From assembly GCF_014652635.1 (NCBI RefSeq), contig NZ_BMZE01000003.1, positions 248,001 through 312,000 on the forward strand: a stretch of 64,000 nt of DNA. The letters are read 5' to 3'. Below, one piece after another: positions 18,784 through 28,086 of this stretch (within the stretch, counting starts at the first letter, position 1; every line of letters begins with the position of its first letter). Source of the stretch: Devosia pacifica. GTDB taxonomy: Bacteria; Pseudomonadota; Alphaproteobacteria; Rhizobiales; Devosiaceae. The position numbers and the translations under genes are program-made. The notes under the pieces were generated by a model. That model did not search any database. It saw nothing but the letters and a program-made list of their open reading frames with translations, and was not told the origin of the DNA.

Positions 18784-19533
18784 TTATCGCCAATCACCGA
18801 TGGTGGCTTGGAGTACGGCCAGAGCAGCTACAGCCGCGGTGTCGGCACGCAGGATTCTCGGCCCGAGACTAATGGTTACAACAAATGATTGCGCCCTGAG
18901 AAGTTCGCGTTCGGCGTCGGAAAATCCGCCTTCCGGTCCGATGAGCAAACCGACGGGGTCACTGTTGAGTTCCGACAGTGCACCGACCGGCGATGCCGAG
19001 GCACGTGCTTCATCGGCAAGGACGAGCCGTCGGCTGCCGTGGCGCTCGGGCCACTGCTCGATCAAACTCTTGAGCGCGATTTCCGGCTCGAGCCGGGGTA
19101 CGCTCAGCACCTCGCACTGCTCGGCCGCTTCGATGATGTTCTTTTCGAGCTTTTCCTGCTTGAGCCGAGAGACCTGGGTAAACTCGGTCAGAACCGGCTG
19201 CATGGTGCCGACGCCCATCTCCGTGGCCTTTTGCACGACATAGTCCATGCGCTCATTCTTGAGCGGCGCGAAGCCGTACCAGAGATCGGACGCAGGGCTC
19301 TGCTCGGCTATGCGCTCGACCAGTTCGAGTTCGACCGCCTTCTTGGAATCCCGTGTGAGACGCCCAAGGAATGCCCCATCGCGCCCGTTGAAGACCACAG
19401 TCTCGTCGCCAACGCGCTTTCGCAACACGGCCGCGAGGTAAAGGGATTGATCCTTGCCGAGAGAGAGGACGGCTCCACTCGACATAGGGGCGTTGACGAA
19501 CAGGCGCTGGAGATGGGCGAGGGTACGAGGCAT
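18784..19533 (-). CDS. rsmE: 16S rRNA (uracil-1498-N3)-methyltransferase
   Basis: This 249-residue SPOUT methyltransferase modifies U1498 of 16S rRNA. The N-terminal PUA-like part begins QRLFVNAP, and the knot region has LLIGPEGGFSDAERELL and ISLGPRILRADTAAVAAL, both diagnostic. The start is ATG at 19533. It is divergent from ubiA (67-base gap) and upstream of gshA. Confidence 0.96.
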   Translation of the reverse strand: MPRTLAHLQRLFVNAPMSSGAVLSLGKDQSLYLAAVLRKRVGDETVVFNGRDGAFLGRLTRDSKKAVELELVERIAEQSPASDLWYGFAPLKNERMDYVVQKATEMGVGTMQPVLTEFTQVSRLKQEKLEKNIIEAAEQCEVLSVPRLEPEIALKSLIEQWPERHGSRRLVLADEARASASPVGALSELNSDPVGLLIGPEGGFSDAERELLRAQSFVVTISLGPRILRADTAAVAALAVLQATIGDWR

Positions 19534-19600
19534 TGACTTGCACTGGCTGACGGCTAGCTTGCCGGCCTTAACACGGATCCCCTAGCCAACGAAGGCTCTC

Positions 19601-20533
19601 ATGCCCAAACTTCCAAAGCCCGGTTCACTCGTGGACGCACCACGGGGCAACTGGGTCGACAGCTTCGCGCCTGACTGGCTCCTGCCTTATGCGCGATTGG
19701 CGCGATGGGACCGGCCGATCGGTTTTTGGCTGTTGTTCTGGCCCTGCGCCTTCTCCCTCGGCATGGCAGCTGTCGCCGATCCGGGAGCAGGATTTGACTG
19801 GGTCGCGCTCATCCTGATGTTCATTGGCGCGATTCTGATGCGTGGTGCCGGCTGCACCTTCAATGACATTGTCGACCGAGACATCGATGCGAAGGTCGCG
19901 CGGACTCGCCTGCGTCCTATTCCATCCGGACAGGTTACGCGCACAAACGCCGTGGCGTTCATGGTTCTCCAGGCGCTCCTCGGATTCATCATCCTGTTGC
20001 AGTTTAACTTTTTCACCATCGGGCTCGGCATTGCGTCGCTCGGACTGATTGCCATTTACCCGTTCATGAAGCGGATAACCTGGTGGCCGCAGCTCTTTCT
20101 CGGGCTGGTGTTCAGCTGGGGCGCGCTTGTTGGCTGGAGCAGCCAGATGGGCAGTCTCGGATTGCCGCCGATCCTGCTCTATTTCGGCACGATCTGCTGG
20201 GTGATCGCCTACGATACGATCTATGCGCTGCAGGATCGCGAGGACGATGCGCTGATCGGAGTGAAATCCACAGCACGCCTGTGGGGCGACAGCGCCAAGG
20301 CTTGGGTCGGTGCCTTTTACGCCTTTGCCGCGTCGCTGTGGCTGGTGGCGGGGCTTCTGGCTGGCGGCAGCGTGGTCTTCATTGTTGGGCTGCTGGTGGT
20401 GGCGGGGCTGTTCACCTGGCAGGTGGTTTCCGTCGATCCGGCAAACCCGGGTAATGCCCTCGCACGGTTCTGGTCGAATTATTGGGTGGGGCTGATCTTC
20501 ACGCTCACCTTCATTGCCGAGTGGCTGATTTAG
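19601..20533 (+). CDS. ubiA: 4-hydroxybenzoate polyprenyltransferase
   Basis: This 310-residue integral membrane enzyme attaches the polyprenyl tail to 4-hydroxybenzoate in ubiquinone synthesis. Both Mg-binding motifs are present: NDIVDRDIDAKVARTRLRP near residue 90 and YDTIYALQDREDDALIG near residue 205. Length and helix pattern fit UbiA rather than CtaB. The start is ATG at 19601. A strong intrinsic terminator follows at 20560-20589. Ubiquinone made here would feed the aa3 respiratory chain encoded in the same window. Confidence 0.96.
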   Translation: MPKLPKPGSLVDAPRGNWVDSFAPDWLLPYARLARWDRPIGFWLLFWPCAFSLGMAAVADPGAGFDWVALILMFIGAILMRGAGCTFNDIVDRDIDAKVARTRLRPIPSGQVTRTNAVAFMVLQALLGFIILLQFNFFTIGLGIASLGLIAIYPFMKRITWWPQLFLGLVFSWGALVGWSSQMGSLGLPPILLYFGTICWVIAYDTIYALQDREDDALIGVKSTARLWGDSAKAWVGAFYAFAASLWLVAGLLAGGSVVFIVGLLVVAGLFTWQVVSVDPANPGNALARFWSNYWVGLIFTLTFIAEWLI

Positions 20534-20559
20534 ACAGAGCCAAGCCCCAATGCGCAAGA

Positions 20560-20589
20560 GGGCCGGTCGCACCACCGACCGGCCCTTTT
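20560..20589 (+). terminator. Intrinsic terminator of ubiA
   Basis: A perfect ten-pair GC-rich stem (GGGCCGGTCG / CGACCGGCCC) with a six-base loop is followed directly by TTTT on the plus strand. It begins 27 bases after the ubiA stop. The lower flank is not T-rich on the minus strand, so it should act mainly on ubiA. Confidence 0.85.
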
Positions 20590-20620
20590 GGCTGCTTTGG
20601 AGGAGCAAGAAACTGTTGTA

Positions 20621-21136
20621 TCAGCGCGTGCCGTTCTGGCCGGGCTTGCGCCGGTTGAGGAAGCGGGCGCGGCGGCCGGATTCGCTCGCCAGCCTGCGCC
20701 GTTCCGTGTTGTTGCCGAGCATGACGCCATCGACCTGCTGGGAATAGGGCAGATAGCTGCCGTCGCCCGCCTTGATCAGCAGTGGCAAGCGCAGCTTGCG
20801 GCCCCAATTCTGCCACTCGGCGACGACGCTCTGATTGCCGACTTCCTCAAAGACCCGGTAATTGAGCTCATCATCGTCGTGCACCAGCTCAATCATCGAG
20901 CGAAGGACACCGTCCTCCGAAATCGCGGTTGCAACCGCGACGCCGACAAACTCATCGACCGGCACTTTGATCTTGATGGCAACGCCGCTCTTTTCGAGCT
21001 TGCGGCGCACTGTAACGGTCTTGACAGGCTCACGCGGGCCATTGTCGTTGGCTGCCACGAAGCGCTTTCCCGCGACATCGGGCCTGCCGAACGCCAACAC
21101 GACACCCGCGCCCTCGATCTCCACGCCACGAACCAT
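20621..21136 (-). CDS. DUF6101-like conserved protein
   Basis: This 171-residue protein has no signal peptide and no membrane helix. The mid-part (VVAEWQNWGRKLRLPLLI) and the PVDEFVGVAV segment match what I recall of DUF6101 proteins of Rhizobiales, usually found near ubiA. The tail is strongly basic (ERRRLASESGRRARFLNRR). AGGAAGG lies about ten bases before the ATG at 21136. No function is known. The family assignment is from memory and should be treated as probable. Confidence 0.7.
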   Translation of the reverse strand: MVRGVEIEGAGVVLAFGRPDVAGKRFVAANDNGPREPVKTVTVRRKLEKSGVAIKIKVPVDEFVGVAVATAISEDGVLRSMIELVHDDDELNYRVFEEVGNQSVVAEWQNWGRKLRLPLLIKAGDGSYLPYSQQVDGVMLGNNTERRRLASESGRRARFLNRRKPGQNGTR

Positions 21137-21444
21137 TTGCGAATACCTTCCTGTGAACTTTCGAGAGCTTTTTTTGCGCTCTGCTTATGGACCCAACCTA
21201 GCGCCTCGCGATGCTGGGCGGCTTAAGAAAGTCGGTTAAGTTTGCGTTGTTTTTCAGCAGGGTTAGCGGGTTCTGACCGGGTGTAAGAGGCAGTTAACAC
21301 AGGAAAATCGTTGACTGTTAACCAGTACGGGCGGCCACGCCGGAACGGCGTTGCTGCGATGAGCCAGCATGGGCAGCGAGCGCACGAGATACCGCCAGTG
21401 AACATGCTTGCTAGGACCTGCGCGCAAGCCTACAAGCCCCAAGC
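21137..21444. other. 308-base intergenic region between the DUF6101 and CysQ-like genes
   Basis: No credible gene is visible. The region holds promoters for two divergent genes. It contains several TTAA tetramers, including a GTTAAC at about 21294 and a TTAACCAG at about 21317 that form an imperfect inverted pair. The TTAACCAG resembles a CtrA half-site but the second half-site is not at the right spacing. No RNA gene or terminator is recognised. Confidence 0.4.
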
Positions 21445-22272
21445 ATGAATTCGCCCTGGCCCTCCCTCAAAGACGATCTCGAGTTACTGCGATCAAGCGC
21501 AGTGGCTGGCGGGATTCTGGCCAGCGGCTATTTCCGCCAGGACATCAAGCGCTGGCACAAGGCCAACGACTCCCCGGTAAGCGAAGCTGATATCGTCGTT
21601 GATCAGTATCTGCGGGCGAGCCTTATGGCCGCGCGTCCCGACTATGGCTGGCTGAGCGAGGAGACAGCGGATGATCCGGACAGGCTTTCACGCCGTCGGG
21701 TGTTCATTGTCGATCCGATCGACGGCACGCGCGGGTTTCTCGCCGGCCAGGACAGTTGGACGGTTTCGCTGGCGCTGATCGAAGACGGTAGGCCGATCGC
21801 TGGCGTACTTTATGCCCCCGCGAGAGATGAACTTTACGAAGCCAGCATTGGCGGCGGAGCGCGCATGAACGGCGAGCCGCTGACGCGCAATCGGCGAAGT
21901 GGCGCATTGCCGCTCATCCCGGCGCCCGGCGCGGTGCACCAGGAGTTGCAGGCGGCTGGGCTCGACTACAAGAGGGGCCCCGCCTATCCTTCGCTGGCCT
22001 ACAGACTCGTGCAGGTCGCGACCGGCAAGCTCGATGCCGCGGTGTCGCGGCGCGGTTCACAGGACTGGGACATTGCAGCCGCAACGGTCATTCTGAGCGA
22101 GGCCGGGATCGGCATTGAGGATGTGTGCTGCGGGTTTCCTGTTTTCAACAAGGCAGAGTTGCGCCATGGCGCGCTTGCGGCGCTGAGCGACATGAGCCTA
22201 AAACCCCTCATTCACAGCGCACTGGTCAAGGTTTACGGGTGTCCTGAACCGCAAGACAGTGCCGAAATCTGA
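21445..22272 (+). CDS. Inositol monophosphatase family phosphatase, CysQ-like
   Basis: This 275-residue Mg-dependent phosphatase has metal ligands in WLSEETADD, DPIDGTRGF and QDWDIAAATVIL. Within the family, the SEADIVVDQYLR region and the small C-terminal domain resemble 3'(2'),5'-bisphosphate nucleotidases (CysQ), which recycle PAP from sulfate assimilation. Inositol or histidinol phosphatase activity cannot be ruled out by reading. The start is ATG at 21445. It precedes the DUF4170 gene by 21 bases and probably forms an operon with it. Confidence 0.87.
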   Translation: MNSPWPSLKDDLELLRSSAVAGGILASGYFRQDIKRWHKANDSPVSEADIVVDQYLRASLMAARPDYGWLSEETADDPDRLSRRRVFIVDPIDGTRGFLAGQDSWTVSLALIEDGRPIAGVLYAPARDELYEASIGGGARMNGEPLTRNRRSGALPLIPAPGAVHQELQAAGLDYKRGPAYPSLAYRLVQVATGKLDAAVSRRGSQDWDIAAATVILSEAGIGIEDVCCGFPVFNKAELRHGALAALSDMSLKPLIHSALVKVYGCPEPQDSAEI

Positions 22273-22293
22273 TACCCTTACGGAGCAGAAGCG

Positions 22294-22539
22294 ATGGCAA
22301 GCACCGAGGAAACGCAAAAGCAGTTGCTGCATCTGGTGATCGGCGGAGAGCTCTCCGATCTCAAGGGCGTGACATTCGCCGACCTCAAGCAGGTCGATAT
22401 CGTCGGCGTCTATCCCAACTATGCCGCGGCCTACGATGTTTGGAAGCAGAAGGCACAGCAGACCGTGGACAACGCGCAGACGCGCTACTTCATCGTGCAT
22501 CTGCACCGGCTGCTGGATCCGGAAGAGCGCGGCGCCTGA
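22294..22539 (+). CDS. DUF4170 domain protein
   Basis: This 81-residue soluble protein has the conserved QLLHLVIGGEL start and an aromatic ARYFIVHLHRLLDPE-like end (TRYFIVHLHRLLDPE), typical of DUF4170. The function is unknown. It has a good ribosome site (CGGAG) nine bases before the ATG at 22294 and follows the CysQ-like gene closely. It ends eight bases before the convergent LpxB-related gene. Confidence 0.88.
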   Translation: MASTEETQKQLLHLVIGGELSDLKGVTFADLKQVDIVGVYPNYAAAYDVWKQKAQQTVDNAQTRYFIVHLHRLLDPEERGA

Positions 22540-22546
22540 CGCGCCA

Positions 22547-23725
22547 CTAGGCCTCGACGGCGGGCGGGATCTGGCCGGCGGTCTCGCACAAGACTGCCAC
22601 GATCTCTTGCAGGGCCCCCGGCCCGCCAATGCGCTCACGACCGATCGCGGCGCGCCGCTGGCGATCGGCATCGTCGTTCAGGAGGGTCCGCAATGCCTTT
22701 CCGACGCTCGACGCATCGGGCGTGGTGACAAGCCGCGCATCCCCGAACAGCCCCTGCTCATCGCGAAATCTCGAACGGCGATCTCGCGGGTTCATGAACG
22801 TGATTGCCGGCCGACCTGACCCCAGCGCCTGAACGGTGGCCGTGCCGGCTTGCGACATCACGAGGTCCGAGGCGGAAATCAGTTGCCCGAGTGCGGCGCC
22901 GCGAGCCATGTGGATCGTCAGATCGCGATCCTGCAGCGCGCCGAGATCTCCCGGCTCGGCAGTCGGCCAGATGGACTGGCTAAGCCCAGTGGCTTCGGCA
23001 AGCGCTGCAACATCGACACCACCAGCAACTGCCAGAAAGACATCCGGACGCTCTTCATCAGGAACCGTTCGCAGCGCTTCGACCTGAACCGCGAAACTCT
23101 CGACCGTCAGCGCCCGGCTGCCCGGCAGCAGCGTCAATCCCAGGCGCTTGCGGCGCCGGCCCGCGGCATCATAGGCAAGCGTTGGAATGGTATCCATCAT
23201 CACATTGCCGGCAGCGCGAGCGTCGATGCCCAGGCGCCGCAACGGAGAGGCGAGACTTTCGGCCCGACAGAAGACCGTGCGGCAGGTGCGTTTTATGGCT
23301 CGCCTTTCCAGTGGGGAATAAAGCCGCGCAGCACCCGTCTTGTAGACATCGATGTAGAGCAGGTCGCGGTGACCAGTCGAGAGCGCCGCGAGGATTCCGA
23401 CCATATCGCCGACGACCACGACTGTTTGGTAGTGGTCGCGTACGGCACGCAGGAAGCTCAAAGCGGGCGGCACCGTCGCCAGGGCTCCACCCATAATGTC
23501 ACGGCGCCAGGACCCCTTGACGTTTCTCCAGCCCTCCGAAGCCACCTGAGCCCGCGGCCCCACGATCGGGCAGATATCGGCATAGGCACCACCGGTGCCG
23601 ACCATCGGATAGGCATCGATCTCAAGACCCGGCGGGAGCGCGCGGACTATCGCGGCTGCGATCCAATCCTCTCCGTGCCCATTGGAGACAAAGAGGACGC
23701 GGCGGGATCGCAAGGCGGCAGACAC
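22547..23725 (-). CDS. Lipid-A-disaccharide synthase-related protein (glycosyltransferase-B fold)
   Basis: This 392-residue protein begins LFVSNGHGEDWIAAAIVRAL and continues AYPMVGTGGAY. A C-terminal donor-binding part contains LGQLISASDLVMSQAGTATVQALGSGRPAI. These match the LpxB-related family known mainly from cyanobacteria (TIGR03492, from memory) rather than true LpxB. LpxB itself joins two acylated glucosamines in lipid A; the activity of the related family is not known. The start is GTG at 23725, with GGGAG about ten bases upstream inside the end of the DUF2093 gene. It is the second gene of a short minus-strand run. Confidence 0.78.
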   Translation of the reverse strand: MSAALRSRRVLFVSNGHGEDWIAAAIVRALPPGLEIDAYPMVGTGGAYADICPIVGPRAQVASEGWRNVKGSWRRDIMGGALATVPPALSFLRAVRDHYQTVVVVGDMVGILAALSTGHRDLLYIDVYKTGAARLYSPLERRAIKRTCRTVFCRAESLASPLRRLGIDARAAGNVMMDTIPTLAYDAAGRRRKRLGLTLLPGSRALTVESFAVQVEALRTVPDEERPDVFLAVAGGVDVAALAEATGLSQSIWPTAEPGDLGALQDRDLTIHMARGAALGQLISASDLVMSQAGTATVQALGSGRPAITFMNPRDRRSRFRDEQGLFGDARLVTTPDASSVGKALRTLLNDDADRQRRAAIGRERIGGPGALQEIVAVLCETAGQIPPAVEA

Positions 23726-23731
23726 CGGAAA

Positions 23732-23953
23732 CTAGCTCCCGAGACCGTAGCGCTCAAATGCCTCATTGGCGGCCTTCACGTCGACATAGGCCTCCTGCCG
23801 GTCGACATTCCAGTACGCCAGTTCATCAAGTGGAATCGGCCGACCGGTGACGGCGCAGCGTACGAATGTTCCCGGCTTCACGACAGCATAGTCACCATCG
23901 AGATAACGGAGCTGGGCCTCGGAGGGCGCGAAACTCTTGTCGAAAATGTTCAT
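23732..23953 (-). CDS. DUF2093 domain protein
   Basis: A 73-residue protein. The core AQLRYLDGDYAVVKPGTFVR, then CAVTGRPIPLDELAYWNVDRQEAY, is the full DUF2093 pattern, found in Rhizobiales and relatives; the function is unknown. The ATG at 23953 is preferred because AAGGGG lies seven bases upstream; a start two codons earlier would be only one base from it. It lies 55 bases after xseA and just before the LpxB-related gene. Confidence 0.88.
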   Translation of the reverse strand: MNIFDKSFAPSEAQLRYLDGDYAVVKPGTFVRCAVTGRPIPLDELAYWNVDRQEAYVDVKAANEAFERYGLGS

Positions 23954-24008
23954 CGGCATCCCCTTGGATCACGCGTTTTACGCTTGATATAGAGGCGACA
24001 GCGACGCG

Positions 24009-25625
24009 TCAAAAGAGGCTTTCCTGGGGATCGTCATCGTCCGAGCTCGCTTTAGGCCGCCGGCGCTGGGTCGGCGGAGCTCCCGAGATCGTTGCGCCGA
24101 CCGTGCCATCGGCAAAGTCGAGATTGACCCCCTGCCCCGGTGCCAAAGATGCAGCGGCGGAGATCACTTCGCCATCGGCATCCCGGACCACTGCAAATCC
24201 GCGCGCCACCACGCTTCGATAGCTGAGCGAGTTCAGCAGTTGCTCCATGGAGGCGAGGCGACGGTGCTGCTCGTCTACGATGCGCTCTGCCGCCGGTTGC
24301 AGGCGCTGGGCGAGCGGGGTCAACCGGTTCACCGCCTGGCGCAGATCGGCCCTGAGCACCTGAGGAGCCAGGCGCGCCGTGGCGCCAGCCAGAACGTTCG
24401 CCTTGCGTTCAAGGAGGCGGCGGTTGGCCGGGATCAGTTCACGCGACACCGGCGAAAAAGTCAGGCGTGATTGTTCGACCCGCGTCCGCAAGGCGGCTTC
24501 CGCCCGTTGCGACAGGGCCTCAAGGCGCTGCGCGCGATCTTCGTTGCGTTGACGCAGCAACCGCGGATCGAGGCGCGGTGCGATGCGGGAAAAGCGCACA
24601 TGCCGCTCCTGCACCGAATGGCGCAGGCAGCTGAACAGATTGCTTGCGGCATGATCGAGGCGCTGGCGATGTGTCGCAACAAGATCGTAGGGGCGCGGCA
24701 GACCGGCTCGGGCCGCACGCAGCCTGTCAGCGAGACCGGTCGCTGTGCGGCGGGCAGCGTGACGCTGGCGCTGCGCGAGATCCTCGACATAACCGATAAG
24801 CTCGCCCCGAACAGGCACCGCAGCCTCAGCGGCAGCAGTGGGTGTTGGCGCCCGCATGTCTGCAGCGTAGTCGACGAGAGTGGTGTCGGTTTCGTGTCCC
24901 ACGGCTGAAATTACCGGGATCGCACTGTTCGCGACGGCGCGGACCAGTGCTTCGTCATTGAAGCCCCAAAGATCTTCGATCGAGCCGCCGCCGCGCGCGA
25001 CAATCAGCAATTCCGGACGTGGAATAGCGCTTCCCGCTTCAAGCGCATTGAAGCCTTCGAGAGCGTTGACGACTTCAAGGGCGCTGGTTTCGCCCTGTAC
25101 CCTGACGGGCCAGACAAGCACGTGGCTCGGGAAGCGATCATCGAGCCGATGGAGGATATCGCGAATCACGGCGCCTGTCGGCGAAGTGATGACGCCGATA
25201 ATACGCGGCAGGTATGGCAGCGCCCGCTTGCGCTCCCGTGCAAAAAGTCCTTCGGCGGCGAGCCGCTTGCGGCGTTCCTCAAGCAGAGCCATCAAGGCCC
25301 CGGCACCTGCTGGCTCGATATTGTCGATCACCAACTGATATTTCGAGGCACGGGCAAAAGTCGTCAGCCGCCCGGTGGCGATGACCTCGAGACCTTCCTG
25401 CGGCTTGAAGCTCAGACGCGAGAACGTGCCTTTCCAGACCACCGCGTCGATCGAGGCACTTTCATCCTTGAGCGTAAAATAGGCATGACCCGAGGCATGC
25501 TGGCCGCGAAAACCAGAAATCTCGCCACGCACCCGCACATAGCCGAACTGATCTTCGACGGTACGCTTGAGCGCCTGGGAAATCTCCGTAACGGAGAACT
25601 CCGCGACATTGCTGAGAAGGTCGGA
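24009..25625 (-). CDS. xseA: Exodeoxyribonuclease VII large subunit
   Basis: This protein of 538 residues has an N-terminal OB-fold (FGYVRVRGEISGFRGQHASG, HAYFTLKD) and the catalytic region GVITSPTGAVIRDILHRL with ARGGGSIEDLWGFNDE and AVGHETDTTLVDYAADMRAPTPTAAAE. A long coiled arginine-rich C-terminal part follows. With the small subunit XseB (not seen here) it degrades single-stranded DNA. The start is placed at the ATG at 25625 (MSDLLSNVAEFSV); an ATG at 25646 is possible and neither has a strong ribosome site. Divergent from purD. Confidence 0.95.
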   Translation of the reverse strand, partial: SDLLSNVAEFSVTEISQALKRTVEDQFGYVRVRGEISGFRGQHASGHAYFTLKDESASIDAVVWKGTFSRLSFKPQEGLEVIATGRLTTFARASKYQLVIDNIEPAGAGALMALLEERRKRLAAEGLFARERKRALPYLPRIIGVITSPTGAVIRDILHRLDDRFPSHVLVWPVRVQGETSALEVVNALEGFNALEAGSAIPRPELLIVARGGGSIEDLWGFNDEALVRAVANSAIPVISAVGHETDTTLVDYAADMRAPTPTAAAEAAVPVRGELIGYVEDLAQRQRHAARRTATGLADRLRAARAGLPRPYDLVATHRQRLDHAASNLFSCLRHSVQERHVRFSRIAPRLDPRLLRQRNEDRAQRLEALSQRAEAALRTRVEQSRLTFSPVSRELIPANRRLLERKANVLAGATARLAPQVLRADLRQAVNRLTPLAQRLQPAAERIVDEQHRRLASMEQLLNSLSYRSVVARGFAVVRDADGEVISAAASLAPGQGVNLDFADGTVGATISGAPPTQRRRPKASSDDDDPQESLF

Positions 25626-25816
25626 CATATGCGTCTGGTGCGCCATCGCGCAAGCAAGGTCAAGACACGCCGTGTTGCGTGGTTGGGCAAGACTTGCAAT
25701 GCTGGGGCCAACGCCCTGTCGTTAAACACGAACACGACGTGCCCTTGTCAGCGGTTCCGCGTCATGAGACAGGCACTTCCGAAGACTTTCCGGCACTTTC
25801 ACTGGCGGAGGCCCGC

Positions 25817-27088
25817 ATGCGCGTATTGGTTATCGGATCCGGCGGACGCGAACACGCCCTTGCATGGGCAGTGTCGAAATCGCCGATCCTGACCCATCTG
25901 TTCATCGCGCCGGGCAATGCGGGCACCGAAGCGCTCGGTGACAACGTGGTGCTCGATCTCAAGAACCACGGCGCGATCATCGATTTTTGCCGGCTGATGG
26001 CGGTGGATTTCGTCATTGTCGGGCCGGACGCGCAGGTTGTCGCCGGGCTCGGCGACGATCTGCGTGCCGCTGGTATCAACGCATTCTGTCCCTCGGCGGC
26101 CGCCGCGCAACTGGAAGGCTCGAAGAACTTTACCAAGCAGCTTTGCGCGGAGATGAACATCCCGACGGCTGCCTACGCGCATTTCACCGACGAGCAGTCA
26201 GCGCTTGAGTATGTCCGCGAGCAAGGTGCGCCGATTGTTGTCAAGGCAGACGGGCTGGCAGCTGGCAAGGGCGTCACGGTCGCTGCTACAGTTGCAGAGG
26301 CCGAGACCGCAATCCATGAGTGCTTTGCGGGCGCATTCGGCGCCTCGGGCGCAGAAGTCGTCATCGAGGAGTTTCTCGAAGGAGAAGAAGCCAGTCTCTT
26401 TGTCCTTTGTGACGGCGAGAACACCTTGATGCTGGCCTCGGCGCAGGATCACAAGCGTGCCTTTGATGGCGACACCGGCCCGAATACCGGAGGCATGGGC
26501 GCCTATTCACCGGCTCCGATCCTTACCGATGCGCTGACGCGAGAGGTGATGGAGACGATTATCCAGCCGACCGTCGAAGGGTTGCAGCGTCGAGGAACGC
26601 CGTATCAAGGCGTGCTCTATGCAGGACTTATGCTGACTGCGGACGGTCCCAAGCTGATCGAATACAATGCACGGTTCGGCGATCCCGAATGCCAGGTGCT
26701 GATGATGCGTCTGCAGTCCGATATTCTGGAGCTGCTGATCGCCTCAGCCATGGGAACACTTATCGGCAAGTTCGCCGAGTGGCGAGATGACGTTGCGCTG
26801 ACCGTGATCATGGCAACAAAAGGCTATCCCGGCAGCTACGAAACTGGTTCCGAAATCCACGGAGCCGAAGAACTCGACACGAGCAGTACGCGTGTCTTTC
26901 ATGCAGGAACCCGTCGAGCTGACAGTCGTTTACTGGCCAATGGTGGACGTGTTCTCAACGTAACTGCGCTGGGCGCCACCGTGGCCGAGGCGCAGCGCCA
27001 TGCTTACCAATGCATTGAGCAGATTAATTGGCCCGAGGGCTTTTGCCGAAAAGACATCGGCTGGCGCGCCATCGAGCGCGGCGAGTAG
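25817..27088 (+). CDS. purD: Phosphoribosylamine-glycine ligase (GAR synthetase)
   Basis: This 423-residue ATP-grasp enzyme performs the second step of purine synthesis. The ATG at 25817 (MRVLVIGSGGREHALAW) has GGAGG six bases upstream; a long upstream reading to 25679 overlaps the xseA promoter region and is rejected. Signature segments are QDHKRAFDGDTGPNTGGMGAY, and the ATP-grasp Mg site in EYNARFGDPECQVLMMRL. The patatin gene begins ten bases after its stop. Confidence 0.97.
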   Translation: MRVLVIGSGGREHALAWAVSKSPILTHLFIAPGNAGTEALGDNVVLDLKNHGAIIDFCRLMAVDFVIVGPDAQVVAGLGDDLRAAGINAFCPSAAAAQLEGSKNFTKQLCAEMNIPTAAYAHFTDEQSALEYVREQGAPIVVKADGLAAGKGVTVAATVAEAETAIHECFAGAFGASGAEVVIEEFLEGEEASLFVLCDGENTLMLASAQDHKRAFDGDTGPNTGGMGAYSPAPILTDALTREVMETIIQPTVEGLQRRGTPYQGVLYAGLMLTADGPKLIEYNARFGDPECQVLMMRLQSDILELLIASAMGTLIGKFAEWRDDVALTVIMATKGYPGSYETGSEIHGAEELDTSSTRVFHAGTRRADSRLLANGGRVLNVTALGATVAEAQRHAYQCIEQINWPEGFCRKDIGWRAIERGE

Positions 27089-27098
27089 GGTCATCAAG

Positions 27099-28076
27099 GT
27101 GTCAGAGCGGCCGGCCAGAAACAATGTCCAGGCAGCAACTGGCGCCGGACGACGCAGAGTGGCAGGCGATCTGGTTTCAGCAGCGGATAGCCGCCACGAA
27201 ACCGAGAAGGAGCGTGGTGGGCTGCCACGCATCGGCGTCGCCCTTGGTGGGGGATCAGCGCGTGGGCTCACCCATATCCCCTACATCGAAGCCATGGACG
27301 AACTCGGCCTAAGGCCCGATGTGATTGCCGGCACGTCGATCGGCGCGCTGATCGGCGCGGGGTGGGCCAGCGGCATGAGCGGCGCCGAATTGCGCGATCA
27401 TGCCAATGAGACCCTATCAACCCTTCGCACGATCACCGGACGGCTTTGGGCACACCATATTCGCGGGATTGGTTCGCTGTTCGAGCAGGGCCTTTCAATG
27501 CAGCTCGATGCCAATCGTATCGTCGAGGCGTTCACCCCTGAGAGCTTCCCCGACAGTTTCGACGCGCTCGATATTCCGCTCTACGTGGTGGCGACGGATT
27601 TCCAGTCCTGGCATCAGGTGGTCTTCAACTCGGGGCCACTTCGCCCGGCCATAGCCGGCTCGATCGCAATTCCAAGCCTCTGCCATCCAGTCAAGTTTGC
27701 CAACCACATCCTGGTGGACGGCGGTGTCGTCAATCCGTTGCCGCTCGATCAGGCGGACATCGACACGGACTTTCTTATCGGCATTGACGTGAATGGCGAC
27801 CCTTCACATGGACTTCACAAGGAAGACCATCGTCCTCTCGATGTGTGGTTCGGTTCGGCGCAGATCATGATGCACTCGCTCACGGCGCACATGATGGCCG
27901 CCTATCCTCCCGATATCTATATCCGCCCGCATGTCGCCGCGTTCGGCGCCCTCGAGTTCTGGCGCGTGAAGGAAATTCTCGAGCACGCAGACCGCGAGAA
28001 AGACATGTTCAAGCGCATGATCGACGAAAAGCTGGAAAGCTGGCTGCAGAACAAGCAGCAGGTCGTCGGAACGTAA
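27099..28076 (+). CDS. Patatin-like phospholipase, RssA type
   Basis: With the GTG start at 27099 (AGGG eight bases upstream) the protein has 325 residues; an earlier reading from 27000 would overlap purD. The patatin catalytic dyad is complete: oxyanion loop GGGSARGL, nucleophile GTSIGAL, and aspartate in VDGGVVNPLP. There is no signal peptide, so it is probably a cytoplasmic serine hydrolase acting on membrane lipids or acyl substrates. It lies ten bases after purD and is likely co-transcribed. It faces tadA with a ten-base gap. Confidence 0.88.
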   Translation: MSERPARNNVQAATGAGRRRVAGDLVSAADSRHETEKERGGLPRIGVALGGGSARGLTHIPYIEAMDELGLRPDVIAGTSIGALIGAGWASGMSGAELRDHANETLSTLRTITGRLWAHHIRGIGSLFEQGLSMQLDANRIVEAFTPESFPDSFDALDIPLYVVATDFQSWHQVVFNSGPLRPAIAGSIAIPSLCHPVKFANHILVDGGVVNPLPLDQADIDTDFLIGIDVNGDPSHGLHKEDHRPLDVWFGSAQIMMHSLTAHMMAAYPPDIYIRPHVAAFGALEFWRVKEILEHADREKDMFKRMIDEKLESWLQNKQQVVGT

Positions 28077-28086
28077 GGGCGACGTT

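Noticed and set aside
21290..21325. CtrA-binding site in the 21137-21444 gap
   Set aside because: TTAA elements occur, but none has the TTAA-N7-TTAA spacing, so no site is claimed.
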